From CAVOJY01 sp963696405 (lineage in GTDB: Bacteria; Chloroflexota; Limnocylindria; Limnocylindrales; CSP1-4), in assembly GCA_963696405.1 (NCBI GenBank), contig CAVOJY010000003.1:62001-126000 (forward strand): 64,000 nt of DNA. The letters are read 5' to 3'. The position numbers and the translations under genes are program-made. Shown here one piece after another: positions 7,651-16,445 of this stretch; position 1 is the first letter of the stretch; each line of letters opens with the position of its first letter. Under the pieces are notes generated by a model that saw only the letters and a list, made by a program, of their open reading frames with translations, had not been told where the DNA came from and searched no databases.

Positions 7651-9756
7651 TCAGCCTGCCGCCGCAGCTGAAACCCTGGCGTTCGCGGTCAGCTCCTCGA
7701 ACGTGTCCACGCCGGAGGGCTGGGCGAGCGACGCCTCGACCCGACGCCATTCGCGATCGGCACCCAGCTCCCAGGCGCGCCGGTCGTCGGTCAGCATGAC
7801 CCCGAGCACCTCCCTGAGCCGGGCCTGGAGCGCCGGATCGTCAACCGGCGCGATCACCTCGACCCGCCGGTCGAGGTTCCGTTCCATCATGTCCGCCGAC
7901 CCGATGAAGTAGCGTTCCTCGCCGGCGTTGCGGAAGTAGAGGATCCGCGAGTGCTCGAGGTAGCGGCCCACGATCGACCGCACGCGGATGGTCTCGCTCG
8001 TCCCTGGGATCCCCGGCACGAGCGAGCACGTTCCCCGGACCAGGAGGTCGATGCGCACGCCGGCCTCGCTCGCACGGTAGAGGCCCTCGATCACCCCGGG
8101 GTCGACAAGGGCATTCAGCTTCATGATGACGTGTCCGCCGGCTCCGTCACGCTGGTGAGCGGTTTCGGCAGTCAGCAGCTCGAGGATCCGCTCGCGCAGC
8201 CCGAACGGTGCGACGAGCATTCGCCGGAACATCGGCTGCCGGGACACGCCGGTGAGGTAGTTGAAGAGGTCCGTGGCGTCGGCCGAGATGGGCGAGCTGC
8301 ACGTGAGGAGGCCCAGGTCCGTGTACAGGCGCGCGGTGCGAGTGTTGTAGTTACCCGTGCCGACGTGCACGTAGCGTCGCAGGCCCCGCCCCTCCCGTCG
8401 AACGATGAGCAGCACCTTCGCGTGGGTCTTGAGGCCGACGAGCCCGTACACGACGTGGGCCCCCGCGCGCTCCAGGGCGCGCGCCCAGCCGATGTTCGCC
8501 TCCTCGTCGAACCGCGCCTTCAGCTCGACGAGGACGACCACCTGCTTGCCGTTCTCGGCGGCCCGGATGAGAGCCCGCACGATCGGCGAGTCCCCGCCTG
8601 CGCGGTACAGCGTCTGCTTGATGGTCAGGACATCCGGGTCAGACGCCGCCTGCTCGACGAGCTGCAGCACGGACGTGCCGAACGACTCATAGGGGTGATG
8701 GAGGAGGATGTCGCCCGCTCGCATCGCGGCGAACACGTCGATGGCCTGGTCCGGGTCCGGGGGCGCGAGCCGCGGCGGGGTGACCGGCGACCACGGCACG
8801 TAGTGAAGGGATGGCTCGTCAAGATCGGCGATCTCGTACAGGGCGGTAAGGTCGAGCGTCCCCGCGATGTCGTACGTGTCCTCCTCGGACAGGCGCAGCC
8901 CGCGCTGGACGAGTGCCCGCGTGGATGCCGGGATCGAGCGCTCCACCTCCAGGCGGACGACGTCGCCGAAGCGCCGCTTGCGGATCTCCTCCTCGATGGC
9001 GAGCAGAAGGTCGTCGGCCTCGTCCTCCTCGATCGAGAGATCCGCGTTGCGGGTGACCCGGAAGAGGTGGTGGTCGAGCACGTCCATCCCCGGGAAGAGG
9101 GCGTCGAGGTTGGCCGCGATGACCTGCTCGAGCAGGATGTAGGTGCGGAGGCCGACCTCGACCAGCCGCGGCAGTACCGGCGGCACCTTGATGCGGGCGA
9201 ACCGCGGCTCGTCCGTCCCGGGGTCGCGGACGGTGACTGCCAGCGACAGGGAGAGGTTGCTGATGTAGGGGAACGGATGGCCGGGGTCCACGGCGAGCGG
9301 CGTGAGAACCGGGAAGATCTCGTCGACGAACTGCTGGCGCAGCTCGCGATGGCGCTCCGGCCGCTCCTCGTACGACACGACCCGGATGCCGTGGCCGGCC
9401 AGCTCGTCACGGACGGCGGCGAACGCCTGCGAGTGGCGGGCCACGAGCGGAACGACGCGGGACCGGATCTCCTTCATCGCTTCGGCAGCGGACAGGCCGT
9501 CAGGGGCGGCCCGTACGTGCCCCGCGGTCAGCTGCTGCTTGAGGCCGGCTACCCGGACCTGGAAGAACTCGTCGAGGTTGCCGGCGAAGATGGCGAGGAA
9601 ACGGGCGCGCTCGAGCAGCGGGTTCCGCTCGTCGATGGCCTCGAACAGGACCCGCTCGTTGAAGTCGAGCCACGACAGCTCACGGTTGACGTAGGGGAGG
9701 GACGTGGGGCGTACGCCCGCCGGATGCTGCTCGGCGCTGCGGCGGAGAGCGGTCAT
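7651..9756 (-). CDS. ppk1: polyphosphate kinase 1
   Basis: Polymerises the gamma-phosphate of ATP into inorganic polyphosphate, reversibly, usually at the membrane or granule. The 701 residues are full length for PPK1. The N-terminal domain begins with YVNRELSWLDFNERVLFEA, the family signature. The catalytic core contains LVELKARFDEEANIGWARAL and YVHVGTGNYNTRTARLYTDLG, the latter with the autophosphorylated histidine (HVGTGNYN). The C-terminal part holds the second phospholipase-D-like half. The CYTH-CHAD gene follows in the same direction after 48 bp, so the two are likely co-transcribed. No phosphate regulator or exopolyphosphatase is present in the window. Confidence 0.96.
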   Translation of the reverse strand: MTALRRSAEQHPAGVRPTSLPYVNRELSWLDFNERVLFEAIDERNPLLERARFLAIFAGNLDEFFQVRVAGLKQQLTAGHVRAAPDGLSAAEAMKEIRSRVVPLVARHSQAFAAVRDELAGHGIRVVSYEERPERHRELRQQFVDEIFPVLTPLAVDPGHPFPYISNLSLSLAVTVRDPGTDEPRFARIKVPPVLPRLVEVGLRTYILLEQVIAANLDALFPGMDVLDHHLFRVTRNADLSIEEDEADDLLLAIEEEIRKRRFGDVVRLEVERSIPASTRALVQRGLRLSEEDTYDIAGTLDLTALYEIADLDEPSLHYVPWSPVTPPRLAPPDPDQAIDVFAAMRAGDILLHHPYESFGTSVLQLVEQAASDPDVLTIKQTLYRAGGDSPIVRALIRAAENGKQVVVLVELKARFDEEANIGWARALERAGAHVVYGLVGLKTHAKVLLIVRREGRGLRRYVHVGTGNYNTRTARLYTDLGLLTCSSPISADATDLFNYLTGVSRQPMFRRMLVAPFGLRERILELLTAETAHQRDGAGGHVIMKLNALVDPGVIEGLYRASEAGVRIDLLVRGTCSLVPGIPGTSETIRVRSIVGRYLEHSRILYFRNAGEERYFIGSADMMERNLDRRVEVIAPVDDPALQARLREVLGVMLTDDRRAWELGADREWRRVEASLAQPSGVDTFEELTANARVSAAAAG

Positions 9757-9795
9757 GGCTGTCCCGCGCCGCGGGCGCGCTCGCTCGGGTGCTCG

Positions 9796-10161
9796 TTACG
9801 GTGCTCCACCACCGTGCTCACCGCGGTGCTCGCCGCACGGGCAGTTCGCGCGCAGCAGCTCGAAGGTGAAGAAGCCCGAATCGTGGCCGTCCCCCCAGGC
9901 GGGGGCCAGCGCGTACGAGCCGACGAGCCGAAGGTCGACGAGCTGTGTTTGCGCCGACGTGAGCGTGGGCGCCGAGTCGAGCCACCCGGGAGCCCCGCCT
10001 TCGCCGCGGCAGTACGCACATGGGCAGAGCCAGCGGAGGACGGCGAAACCGTACTCCGACCGATGCCCGTCGGCCCACTCGATCTCGACCACCGCTCGGG
10101 GGCGGTCGGCGTGGATCCGGGCCGGCGCGAGGTACTCGTGGCCGGTGGTGTAGGCGGGCAT
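9796..10161 (-). CDS. DUF971 protein
   Basis: A 121-residue protein of the DUF971 (GBBH-like N-terminal) family, a small beta-rich domain with a metal-binding cluster. RAVVEIEWADGHRSEYGF is the typical beginning, followed by LRWLCPCAYCRGE, whose cysteines (CxCxxC) match the zinc site of the family. A second pair, ANCPCGEH, lies near the C-terminus. DUF971 proteins occur alone, fused to Fe-S cluster carrier ApbC/Mrp, or at the N-terminus of gamma-butyrobetaine hydroxylase. Here it stands alone 39 bp upstream of ppk1 on the same strand, with no Mrp gene nearby. A role in Fe-S or metal handling is suggested by the family, not shown. Confidence 0.8.
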   Translation of the reverse strand: MPAYTTGHEYLAPARIHADRPRAVVEIEWADGHRSEYGFAVLRWLCPCAYCRGEGGAPGWLDSAPTLTSAQTQLVDLRLVGSYALAPAWGDGHDSGFFTFELLRANCPCGEHRGEHGGGAP

Positions 10162-10182
10162 TGCCGGATTGTAAGCGCAGGA

Positions 10183-10643
10183 TCAGGAACGGAGGACCAG
10201 CTCGATGGTCGTGGGGGTCCCCTCGGTGATCCGCACCGATCCGGACCCCACGTCCGATTCGAACGTGACGACCCGGGCGCCGCCCTCGCTCCCGACCGCG
10301 GGATCGGCGCCGAGGTCGCGGAGCGCCTTCGTGTAGAAGTCGACGAGCTCGGCCTCGGAGAGCCCGGAACTCATGCGGACGGTGAGGGCCCCGTCGCGAC
10401 CTGGGTGTCCACGATGAACGTGTTCGCCGGGACGAGCTCCTTCGGCAGGTCCGGGACGCCCACAGCGACGTCCGGAGTGCCGTCGACGAGGCCGCCGCCG
10501 ATGCCACCGGTGGGGGCGGCCGGGGTCGAGCCGGGTGCCGTCCCGCAGCCCGCAAGCGCAAGCGCCAGGACGAGGGTGGCGACAAGGACGGCGGGGAAGG
10601 CGGCGGCTTGGTGAGCCGGCGCCGCGGCCGTGGTCGGCGGCAT
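10183..10643 (-). pseudogene. small lipoprotein interrupted by a one-base frameshift
   Basis: Two pieces of one probable lipoprotein in different frames. The first (10371-10643) starts at ATG, has a signal sequence with lipobox LALALAGC near residue 32, then a Gly/Pro-rich linker, and stops at TGA 10371. The second continues from about 10390 in the next frame as LTVRMSSGLSEAELVDFYTK and ends at 10183. The total of 461 bp is one base short of a multiple of three; adding one base to the C run at 10389-10392 would join the pieces into a 153-residue exported lipoprotein. An ATG at 10374 overlaps the first stop, so two coupled genes are possible but less likely. No function is recognised. Confidence 0.6.
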
Positions 10644-10782
10644 GCGGTACCTCGATCGGTGGTGGAGCGACCGGAACGCTCCGCACCGTGGAGTCTAGCC
10701 CGGACCGCCACTGCCCTCCGGCGGACCCGCCGTGGGGGAGGCCTCTCTCGCAACGGCCGGCCGACCTCGCGGGCTCATGCAG

Positions 10783-11745
10783 CTACTTCGTGATGATCGT
10801 CCCGGTCCTGCCTGCGAGCGCGTCGATAGCCTTGTCCAGCGACGTGACGATGGCTCTCTCGCCACCCCACTCGACGAACTTGATGGCCGACGCGATCTTC
10901 GGGCCCATGCTGCCGGCGAGGAAGTGGCCCTCGGCGGCGTGCTTCTTGATGTCCTCGACGCTGATGTGGCCGATGGGCTGCGCGTTCGCCTTGCCGTAGT
11001 TCAGGATCGCGTGCTCGACATCGGTCAGCATCATGAACGTGTCGGCCGCGATGCCCTCTGCAAGCACCTCGCCGGCGCGGTCCTTGTCGATGACGGCCTC
11101 GAGGCCCTGGTAGTTGCCGTCAGCATCCTCCATGACGGGGATCCCGCCGCCGCCGGAGGCGATGACGATGATGCGGGCGTCGAGCATCTTGTTGATGACC
11201 CTGAGCTCGGCATTGCGGGTCGGGATCGGAGACGGCACGGTACGACGCCAGCCCTTCTCGGCGGACGGCTTGACGTGCTTGATGATGTAGTCCGGGTGCG
11301 CTTCCTTCAGGGCCTTGGCCTCCTCTTCGGAGAAGAAGTTGCCGACCGGCTTGGAGGCGTTGTCGCCCACGAACTCGGGGTCGTTCGGGTCCACGACGAC
11401 CTGGTTGACGATGGCAACGACGTCCACGTCAAGGCCGTGTGCCTTCAGGTGCTTCTCCATCGTGTTCATGAACATGTAGCCGATCTGGCCCTGGGTCATG
11501 GCGCCGACCACGTCGAGCGGCTGCGCCGGGACCTTCTCCTTGCCGGCGACCTGCTGAACGTCCAGGTTGCCCGACTGCGGGCCGTTGCCGTGCGTGATGG
11601 CGAGCCTGTCGCCACCCCTGAACCCGCTCACGATCTTCGCGAGCGCCTCGGCGGTGACTTCGCAGTTCGCGAACTGCTCCGCTGCCGTGCCTGCCTCATG
11701 AGCCTGTTTGATGGCGTTGCCGCCGAGAGCTACGAGTACTCTCAC
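10783..11745 (-). CDS. arcC: carbamate kinase
   Basis: Converts carbamoyl phosphate plus ADP to ATP, CO2 and ammonia in the cytoplasm, the energy-yielding last step of carbamoyl-generating catabolic routes. The 320 residues show amino-acid-kinase motifs: VLVALGGNAI at the N-terminus, THGNGPQSGNL, and IASGGGGIPV, with the nucleotide-binding Lys/Asp region DKDRAGEVLA. It starts at GTG 11745 after a strong GGAGGAATAG. It lies 195 bp downstream of the YeiH gene in the same direction as the fdrA-allG-allH array. No arginine deiminase is nearby, so it most likely consumes carbamoyl phosphate made by the FdrA/AllG/AllH transcarbamoylase, as AllK does in E. coli allantoin breakdown. Confidence 0.95.
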   Translation of the reverse strand: MRVLVALGGNAIKQAHEAGTAAEQFANCEVTAEALAKIVSGFRGGDRLAITHGNGPQSGNLDVQQVAGKEKVPAQPLDVVGAMTQGQIGYMFMNTMEKHLKAHGLDVDVVAIVNQVVVDPNDPEFVGDNASKPVGNFFSEEEAKALKEAHPDYIIKHVKPSAEKGWRRTVPSPIPTRNAELRVINKMLDARIIVIASGGGGIPVMEDADGNYQGLEAVIDKDRAGEVLAEGIAADTFMMLTDVEHAILNYGKANAQPIGHISVEDIKKHAAEGHFLAGSMGPKIASAIKFVEWGGERAIVTSLDKAIDALAGRTGTIITK

Positions 11746-11940
11746 CTATTCCTCCGGCACTTGTCTGCGCTCAGACCGTCTCGTGCGACGCGCGCCGGAG
11801 GTATCCAGAAACCCGGGCGGGCAGGCCGTCGCAGGAAAGAGGCATCGTAACAGGACCCGGCGCTGCCACGCGCAGCGACACGGCCACGCACGGCAGCGCC
11901 GCCGTGCGCGCGTGGCTCGCCCTTGACCGCTCTGCCGCCG

Positions 11941-13059
11941 TCAGCCGAACAGGATGCTCGCGACCACCAGTGTGAGCGTCAGGTTGAACACCGTGGCAGC
12001 GGCGAAGACGGCCAGCGGCCGCCACCCCGCCTGTCGGACCGGACCGACCCGGAACTCGAGCCCGATACAGACGAAGGCGAGCATGAAGAACCAGATGCGC
12101 AGGGTGTTGGCCACCCCGATCGCCGACTTGGCCGTTGCCTCGTCCACCGTGCCCTGCCACCAGGTGACGATGATCGATGCGAGGACGAAGCCCAGGACGA
12201 ACTTCGGAAAGCGGTGCCAGATGTCCATGACGCCGGGACGGGCGGACCCGGGCGCCCGCTCGACCCGCGCCACGTAGTAGAGGGCAAGGAGGAAGGCCAC
12301 CACGCCGATGAGAGCGTTCTGGGTGCTCTTCACGATCGACGCGATGTCGAGCGCCTCCTTGCCGGCGATGGATCCCGCGGCCGTCACCGCCGCCGTGGTG
12401 TCGATGTTGCCGCCGATCCATGCCCCGGTCACCACCTGCGAGAGCCCCAGCTGCGTCGCCAGCCAGGGCTGGATGAAGATCGACGGCAGCGCGAAGAGGA
12501 TGACGAGGCCGGTCGCATACGCGAGGTCCTCCTTCTTCGCGTGGACCGCCCCGGCAGCGGCGATGGCCGCGCTCACCCCGCAGATCGCGAGCGCCGCCGC
12601 GAGCAGGGCCCGGAGCTTCGCCTCGAGCCCGAGGGCCCCGGCCAGGAACCAGGTGAACAGGAACACGGATGTGACGACGATGAGCGCCTGCACCACCGAC
12701 GAGCCGAGGTACTTCATGATGAGCGACAGGTTGACCGACGCGCCCAGGAGGACCAGGCCGGTCTTGATGAAGAACTCGGTCCGGAACGCAGCGTTCACGC
12801 GATCGCGCACGCCGAGCGCAACAAGGACGGCGCCGCCGAGCAGGCCGACCACGATCGCGTAGACGGGGAACTCGATCGTCTTCGCCACGCCCTCCCAGTC
12901 GGTGCCCTTGGCCCACGACGGGACGTTGAGGTCGAGGAACCGGGCGAGGCCGGCGAGCCCGAACACGATGATGAGCGAGATCACGATGTTGACCGGGCGG
13001 CGCGCCTCGTTCGCCACGACCAGGTCCCCCCGGGACTCGAGCTGGGCGTCGGCCGTCAC
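11941..13059 (-). CDS. YeiH/UPF0324 family membrane exporter (putative sulfate/sulfite exporter)
   Basis: A 372-residue inner-membrane protein with about ten to eleven hydrophobic segments, matching the YeiH/UPF0324 (COG2855) family throughout. Typical segments include GLVLLGASVNLSLI, AAALAICGVSAAIAAAGAV and VVTGAWIGGNIDTTAAV. Members linked to sulfonate breakdown (CuyZ next to cysteate sulfo-lyase) are proposed sulfite exporters; most are otherwise uncharacterised. It starts at GTG 13059, overlapping the stop of a small membrane protein by 4 bp. Its position in a run containing a cysteate-lyase-like PLP enzyme and a phosphosulfolactate-synthase-like protein makes sulfite or sulfate export a reasonable inference. 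Confidence 0.85.
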   Translation of the reverse strand: MTADAQLESRGDLVVANEARRPVNIVISLIIVFGLAGLARFLDLNVPSWAKGTDWEGVAKTIEFPVYAIVVGLLGGAVLVALGVRDRVNAAFRTEFFIKTGLVLLGASVNLSLIMKYLGSSVVQALIVVTSVFLFTWFLAGALGLEAKLRALLAAALAICGVSAAIAAAGAVHAKKEDLAYATGLVILFALPSIFIQPWLATQLGLSQVVTGAWIGGNIDTTAAVTAAGSIAGKEALDIASIVKSTQNALIGVVAFLLALYYVARVERAPGSARPGVMDIWHRFPKFVLGFVLASIIVTWWQGTVDEATAKSAIGVANTLRIWFFMLAFVCIGLEFRVGPVRQAGWRPLAVFAAATVFNLTLTLVVASILFG

Positions 13060-13247
13060 GGCACGATCCCCTTCGGGATGATTCCCAGGAGGACGAGCGC
13101 GAGAAGGAAGAGGCCGAGCAGCGTCGCCGCAAGGTCCTCGCTGATCCCGTAGCCCCGCGAGGCGTCGGGCTCGATTCCGGGTGTGGTACCGGTCTCCGTC
13201 TCCCCGGATGCGTCCGCTGGGGACCGTTCCATGTCGCCGCTGCTCAC
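13056..13247 (-). CDS. single-pass small membrane protein coupled to YeiH
   Basis: A 63-residue protein not matching a family I know. Residues 1-36 are polar and acidic with Thr, Ser and Gly. Residues about 38-59 form one membrane segment (LAATLLGLFLLALVLLGIIP), leaving a tiny C-terminal tail. Its GTG start overlaps the glycosyltransferase stop (GTGA) and its stop overlaps the YeiH start (GTGA), so it sits translationally coupled between them. That packing and the clean hydrophobic segment argue that it is a real gene, probably an accessory subunit of the YeiH transporter; the partnership is inferred from coupling alone. Confidence 0.65.
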   Translation of the reverse strand: MSSGDMERSPADASGETETGTTPGIEPDASRGYGISEDLAATLLGLFLLALVLLGIIPKGIVP

Positions 13248-14452
13248 GTGCCTCCCTCTCCGATCACGCGACGGTAGATCTCGACGTGCCGATGCGCCGA
13301 GGATCTCCAGTCGAACTGGCGCGCCGTGGCAAATCCGCCCTGGCAGAGACGGGACGCGAGCACCGGGTCGGTGACCACACGGGCGAGAGCGGCGCCGAGC
13401 GCCTCCTCATCGTACGGCGGGACGAGGAGCGCGTTGACGCCATCCTGCAGGTACTCGTGGAGCACCTCGATGTCGCTGGCGACGACCGGCAAACCGGACG
13501 CCTGGGCCTCCAGCACGACGAGCCCCCAGCCCTCGGCGATCGAGGGGAAGGCCAGGACATCCGCCGCCCGGTAGCACGCGGCGATGACCTCTTCCTCGAC
13601 TGGGCCCAGGATGCGGACGGCATCGGCGGGCAGCGTGCCGTCGCGGATGAGTCCGGCGAGTTCGCGCTCGTATGCGACGCGGTAGTCGCGGTAGTCGAAG
13701 AGCGTCTCGCCCCCGACCACGACCACGACGGGCTTCCGGCCGGTGGCCGCGGCAAGCGTCCGCTCGACCCGGGCAAACGCCCGCAGGAGCGTCAGGCTGT
13801 TCTTCCGCGGCTCGACGCCGCCCACGGCAAGGACCGCCACGGTGCCGTCCAGGCCGAGTCGTCGGCGGTCGGCCTCGCGCGCCGACTCGTCCGCGGGCGG
13901 CTGCCGGGCGGCGAGGTCCACGCCGTTGTGGACGACGGGGGCGTCGATCCCGTACTCGTCGCGCAGCCGGCGCTGCCACCACCGGCTGACGACCATCACG
14001 ACGTCGGGGCGGACGATCGAGTCGTGCTGGCAGCTGATGAGACCGGGGCTCGTGAAGTCGTCCGTGTGGTGGACTGTCCGGACGACGGCCGGTACCAGTC
14101 CCTCGTCGCGGAGCTGGACCAGGGCGTTCCCGCTGATGCAGTCCTCGGCGTGGTAGATGTCGCATCCGCTGCCGGGGCCCAGGTCGTCGCGCAGGAAGTC
14201 GACGTACGCCTGGATGTAGCGGGGCACCTTGTCATCCACCGACTCGTCGGGCACCTCGGCCACCGGGATGAACGTCGCGGGCACGCGGATCGGCCGGTAG
14301 AAGCCCGATCGGCCCGGCTTCTCGAGGGCGAAGAGGCGGACCTCGTGCCCCAGGTCCTGGAGCGCCTCCGCAAGCTGGAGCGAATGGACGACCCCGCCTC
14401 GCGCCCTGGTCGAGTACGTGAAGAGGCCGACGCGCAGCGGCCGGTCCGTCAT
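13244..14452 (-). CDS. GT4 glycosyltransferase, MSMEG_0565-like
   Basis: A 402-residue GT-B fold glycosyltransferase. The N-terminal domain opens with RVGLFTYSTRARGGVVHSL and the C-terminal domain has GGVEPRKNSLTLLRAFA and the GT4 donor-binding region AFPSIAEGWGLVVLEAQASG (the EX7E-type motif). The overall pattern, including HSLQLAEALQDLGHEVRLFA, resembles the MSMEG_0565 subfamily, whose genes accompany Nit1C-type (MSMEG_0566-0572) nitrogen clusters in actinobacteria. Donor and acceptor sugars are unknown. It lies 44 bp after fdrA and overlaps the following small membrane gene by 4 bp. Subfamily assignment is from memory of family features. Confidence 0.85.
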   Translation of the reverse strand: MTDRPLRVGLFTYSTRARGGVVHSLQLAEALQDLGHEVRLFALEKPGRSGFYRPIRVPATFIPVAEVPDESVDDKVPRYIQAYVDFLRDDLGPGSGCDIYHAEDCISGNALVQLRDEGLVPAVVRTVHHTDDFTSPGLISCQHDSIVRPDVVMVVSRWWQRRLRDEYGIDAPVVHNGVDLAARQPPADESAREADRRRLGLDGTVAVLAVGGVEPRKNSLTLLRAFARVERTLAAATGRKPVVVVVGGETLFDYRDYRVAYERELAGLIRDGTLPADAVRILGPVEEEVIAACYRAADVLAFPSIAEGWGLVVLEAQASGLPVVASDIEVLHEYLQDGVNALLVPPYDEEALGAALARVVTDPVLASRLCQGGFATARQFDWRSSAHRHVEIYRRVIGEGGT

Positions 14453-14496
14453 GACCTGTCGGCCCCCCGGCCCGCGGCTCTTCCGTTCGCCTGCGA

Positions 14497-16065
14497 TCAG
14501 GCCCGGCCGGAGACGATCAGTCCCGCGAGACGGGCGGCTTTCGCGTTCGTGGGCTGCACGATGACCCCGGCCGCCCGGAGCGTCTCCTCCTGCCGGTCGA
14601 GCCCCTGCGGATCAAGGTCCGTGCCGAGGACATGGGCCACCACGGCAAGTTCCCGTCCGGCGGACGCTGCCGCCGCGCGCGCCTCGCGGATGGCGGGGGC
14701 AAGCGCGCCGGCCGGGTCGTCGTGTGAGCCGTACCCGATCTCCACGTCGAGGAGCAGGACGGCCGTCTCGGGATCGGCCCCCTCCTGGAGGATGCGGTCG
14801 ACGCGGAGCCGCGGGTCGATCATGGGGTGCGGGCGACCGCGGGTGAACTCCTCCTCGCCGAGGTCGACGAGGGCGTGTCCCTCGCTCTTCCAGGCATCGG
14901 CCAGGAGGAGGTTCGGGTCGCCCCCCGCGTTCGAGAGGACCTTGCCCAGCTCCATGGCCGGGTCGCGGAGGATGAGCAGCGACTCGTCGCAGAGGCTGCC
15001 GCCCGAGTAGAGGCCGCGCAGGTACTTCTGACCGGGGGCGAGCTTCGCCGCCGCCGCCGCGGCCAGCTCCTCGATCTCCCCCGCGCGGCCTTCGAACGGG
15101 TCGGCCGTGCTGCTGTCGAGCGCCTGGAGGGCGCGCGTGGCGGCTTCCTCCAGCGTGCGGGCGAAGGTCAGGTTCGCCCCCTGGACGCTCGTCGGCTCGC
15201 CGCCGAGGAAGCCGACGACGACCGGCTTCCCGCACTCGCGCGCCTGCGCCAGGACCTGGTCGGCCACGATCTTCTCCGGCGGCTTCGAGAGGAGGGCGAT
15301 GACCTTCGTGTCGGGGTCCTCGGCCAGGAGCTCGAGCCCGAGGCGGGTGGTGAGTCCCCCCACGGCGACGCGCAGGTCGCGTCCGCCGGTCCCGATCCCC
15401 TGGCTGATGCCGGAGCCTCCCCGGTGGACGAGGACGGTGAACTCCTGGAGCCCGGTGCCGGAGCCCGCCACGACGCCGATGGGTCCGCTGCGGACGCGGT
15501 TGGCAAAGGCGAGGGCAACCCCGTCGATGATGGCCGTCCCGGCTCCCGGGCCCATGACCAGGAGCCGGCGCTTGACGGCCTGCGCCTTGAGATCCCGCTC
15601 GTCCTCGATCGAGACGTTGTCGCTGAAGAGAAGGACGTGGCAGCCGGCCTCGATGGCATGTGCGGCCTCGAGCGTGGCGTACTCACCCGCGACAGACACG
15701 ATTGCGATCTCCGCCCCGCCGAGCCTCGCGACGCCCTTCTTCAGCGTGCGTGCCGGCGCCGGCCCCGCCTCGTCGCCCTCGCGCGGCTGCGATGCGGCCA
15801 CCAGGAGTTCCTCGGCACGGGTCACCGCCGCGTCCGCCGCCGCGTCGTCACCCGCCTCCACGGCGATGACGAGGTCGTCCGACTTCGCGCCGGCGAGGGC
15901 TTCGTCGAGAAGCCCGGCCTCGGACAGGAGGCGGAGGTTCGCATCGGTGGCCATGCCCACGACCGACTGCGTCACGCCGGGCAGATGGGCCAGCTCGTCG
16001 GAGATGCGCATGAGGCGCACGGAATCCTGGTAGATGCCCGGCTTGAGGCGCGTTCGAACGCTCAC
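14497..16065 (-). CDS. fdrA: FdrA/AllF-like acyl-CoA-synthetase-fold transcarbamoylase subunit
   Basis: A 522-residue protein related to succinyl-CoA synthetase. The N-terminal half has a Rossmann-type CoA/nucleotide-binding region (LVMGPGAGTAIIDGVALAFA, GVVAGSGTGLQEFTVLVHRG). The C-terminal half has the ligase-like domain with LRGLYSGGSLCDESLL. In E. coli, FdrA (AllF) with AllG and AllH forms oxamate transcarbamoylase, releasing carbamoyl phosphate for carbamate kinase. All four families occur in this window. It starts at GTG 16065, overlapping the FmdB-like gene stop by 4 bp. The actual carbamoyl donor here is unknown because no allantoin pathway genes are visible. Confidence 0.9.
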   Translation of the reverse strand: MSVRTRLKPGIYQDSVRLMRISDELAHLPGVTQSVVGMATDANLRLLSEAGLLDEALAGAKSDDLVIAVEAGDDAAADAAVTRAEELLVAASQPREGDEAGPAPARTLKKGVARLGGAEIAIVSVAGEYATLEAAHAIEAGCHVLLFSDNVSIEDERDLKAQAVKRRLLVMGPGAGTAIIDGVALAFANRVRSGPIGVVAGSGTGLQEFTVLVHRGGSGISQGIGTGGRDLRVAVGGLTTRLGLELLAEDPDTKVIALLSKPPEKIVADQVLAQARECGKPVVVGFLGGEPTSVQGANLTFARTLEEAATRALQALDSSTADPFEGRAGEIEELAAAAAAKLAPGQKYLRGLYSGGSLCDESLLILRDPAMELGKVLSNAGGDPNLLLADAWKSEGHALVDLGEEEFTRGRPHPMIDPRLRVDRILQEGADPETAVLLLDVEIGYGSHDDPAGALAPAIREARAAAASAGRELAVVAHVLGTDLDPQGLDRQEETLRAAGVIVQPTNAKAARLAGLIVSGRA

Positions 16066-16442
16066 GTGGGTGTCCCCCGCTTCTTCTTGGCGGCCGTCTG
16101 GCGCTCATCTTTGACGCCGCGGACGAATTCCTGGACCTGGCCCGGCGAGTCGCCGCGCTCCACCTGCCGGGCGACCTCGCCGATCGCCGTGTCGCCCGTT
16201 CCCTTCGCGTAGCCGTCGGCCAGCTTGCCGGTGTACATCCGTCCGTCGGCCGGCCGGAGCTCCCCGGGCTTGGGCCCGGTGTCCTTCGTCCCGGTGTGGA
16301 GCACCGCCGGTGCGCTCATGCGACGGGCGACGCGGCTGCTCTTGCATCTCTCGCAGCGGACGTCCTTCGCCTGGGTCGAGCTTCGGAACCAGACCTCGAA
16401 CCGCTCGCCGCAGTCCTCGCACTCGTACTCGTAGATCGGCAT
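16062..16442 (-). CDS. FmdB-family zinc-ribbon protein
   Basis: A 126-residue cytoplasmic protein with an N-terminal FmdB-type zinc ribbon: MPIYEYECEDCGERFEVWF supplies the first CxxC and VRCERCKSSRVARR the second. The remaining 80 residues are polar, Lys/Gly-rich and probably flexible. FmdB proteins were first noted with the formamidase/amide regulon of Methylophilus, but their biochemical role is unclear; some act as regulators. Its ATG lies 3 bp after the stop of the preceding unknown gene and its stop overlaps fdrA. The amide-linked history of the family fits the carbamoyl/amide theme of the locus, which is only suggestive. Confidence 0.85.
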   Translation of the reverse strand: MPIYEYECEDCGERFEVWFRSSTQAKDVRCERCKSSRVARRMSAPAVLHTGTKDTGPKPGELRPADGRMYTGKLADGYAKGTGDTAIGEVARQVERGDSPGQVQEFVRGVKDERQTAAKKKRGTPT

Positions 16443-16445
16443 GGC

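Noticed and set aside
7951..10614. 887-codon open frame on the plus strand antisense to ppk1 and its neighbours
   Set aside because: Composition is Arg/Gly/Asp/His-rich with no motif, and it mirrors the third-codon GC bias of well-supported minus-strand genes; a typical GC-rich shadow.
10783..11745. Carbamate kinase as part of an arginine deiminase pathway
   Set aside because: No arginine deiminase, ornithine carbamoyltransferase or antiporter gene is nearby; the FdrA/AllG/AllH set explains it better.
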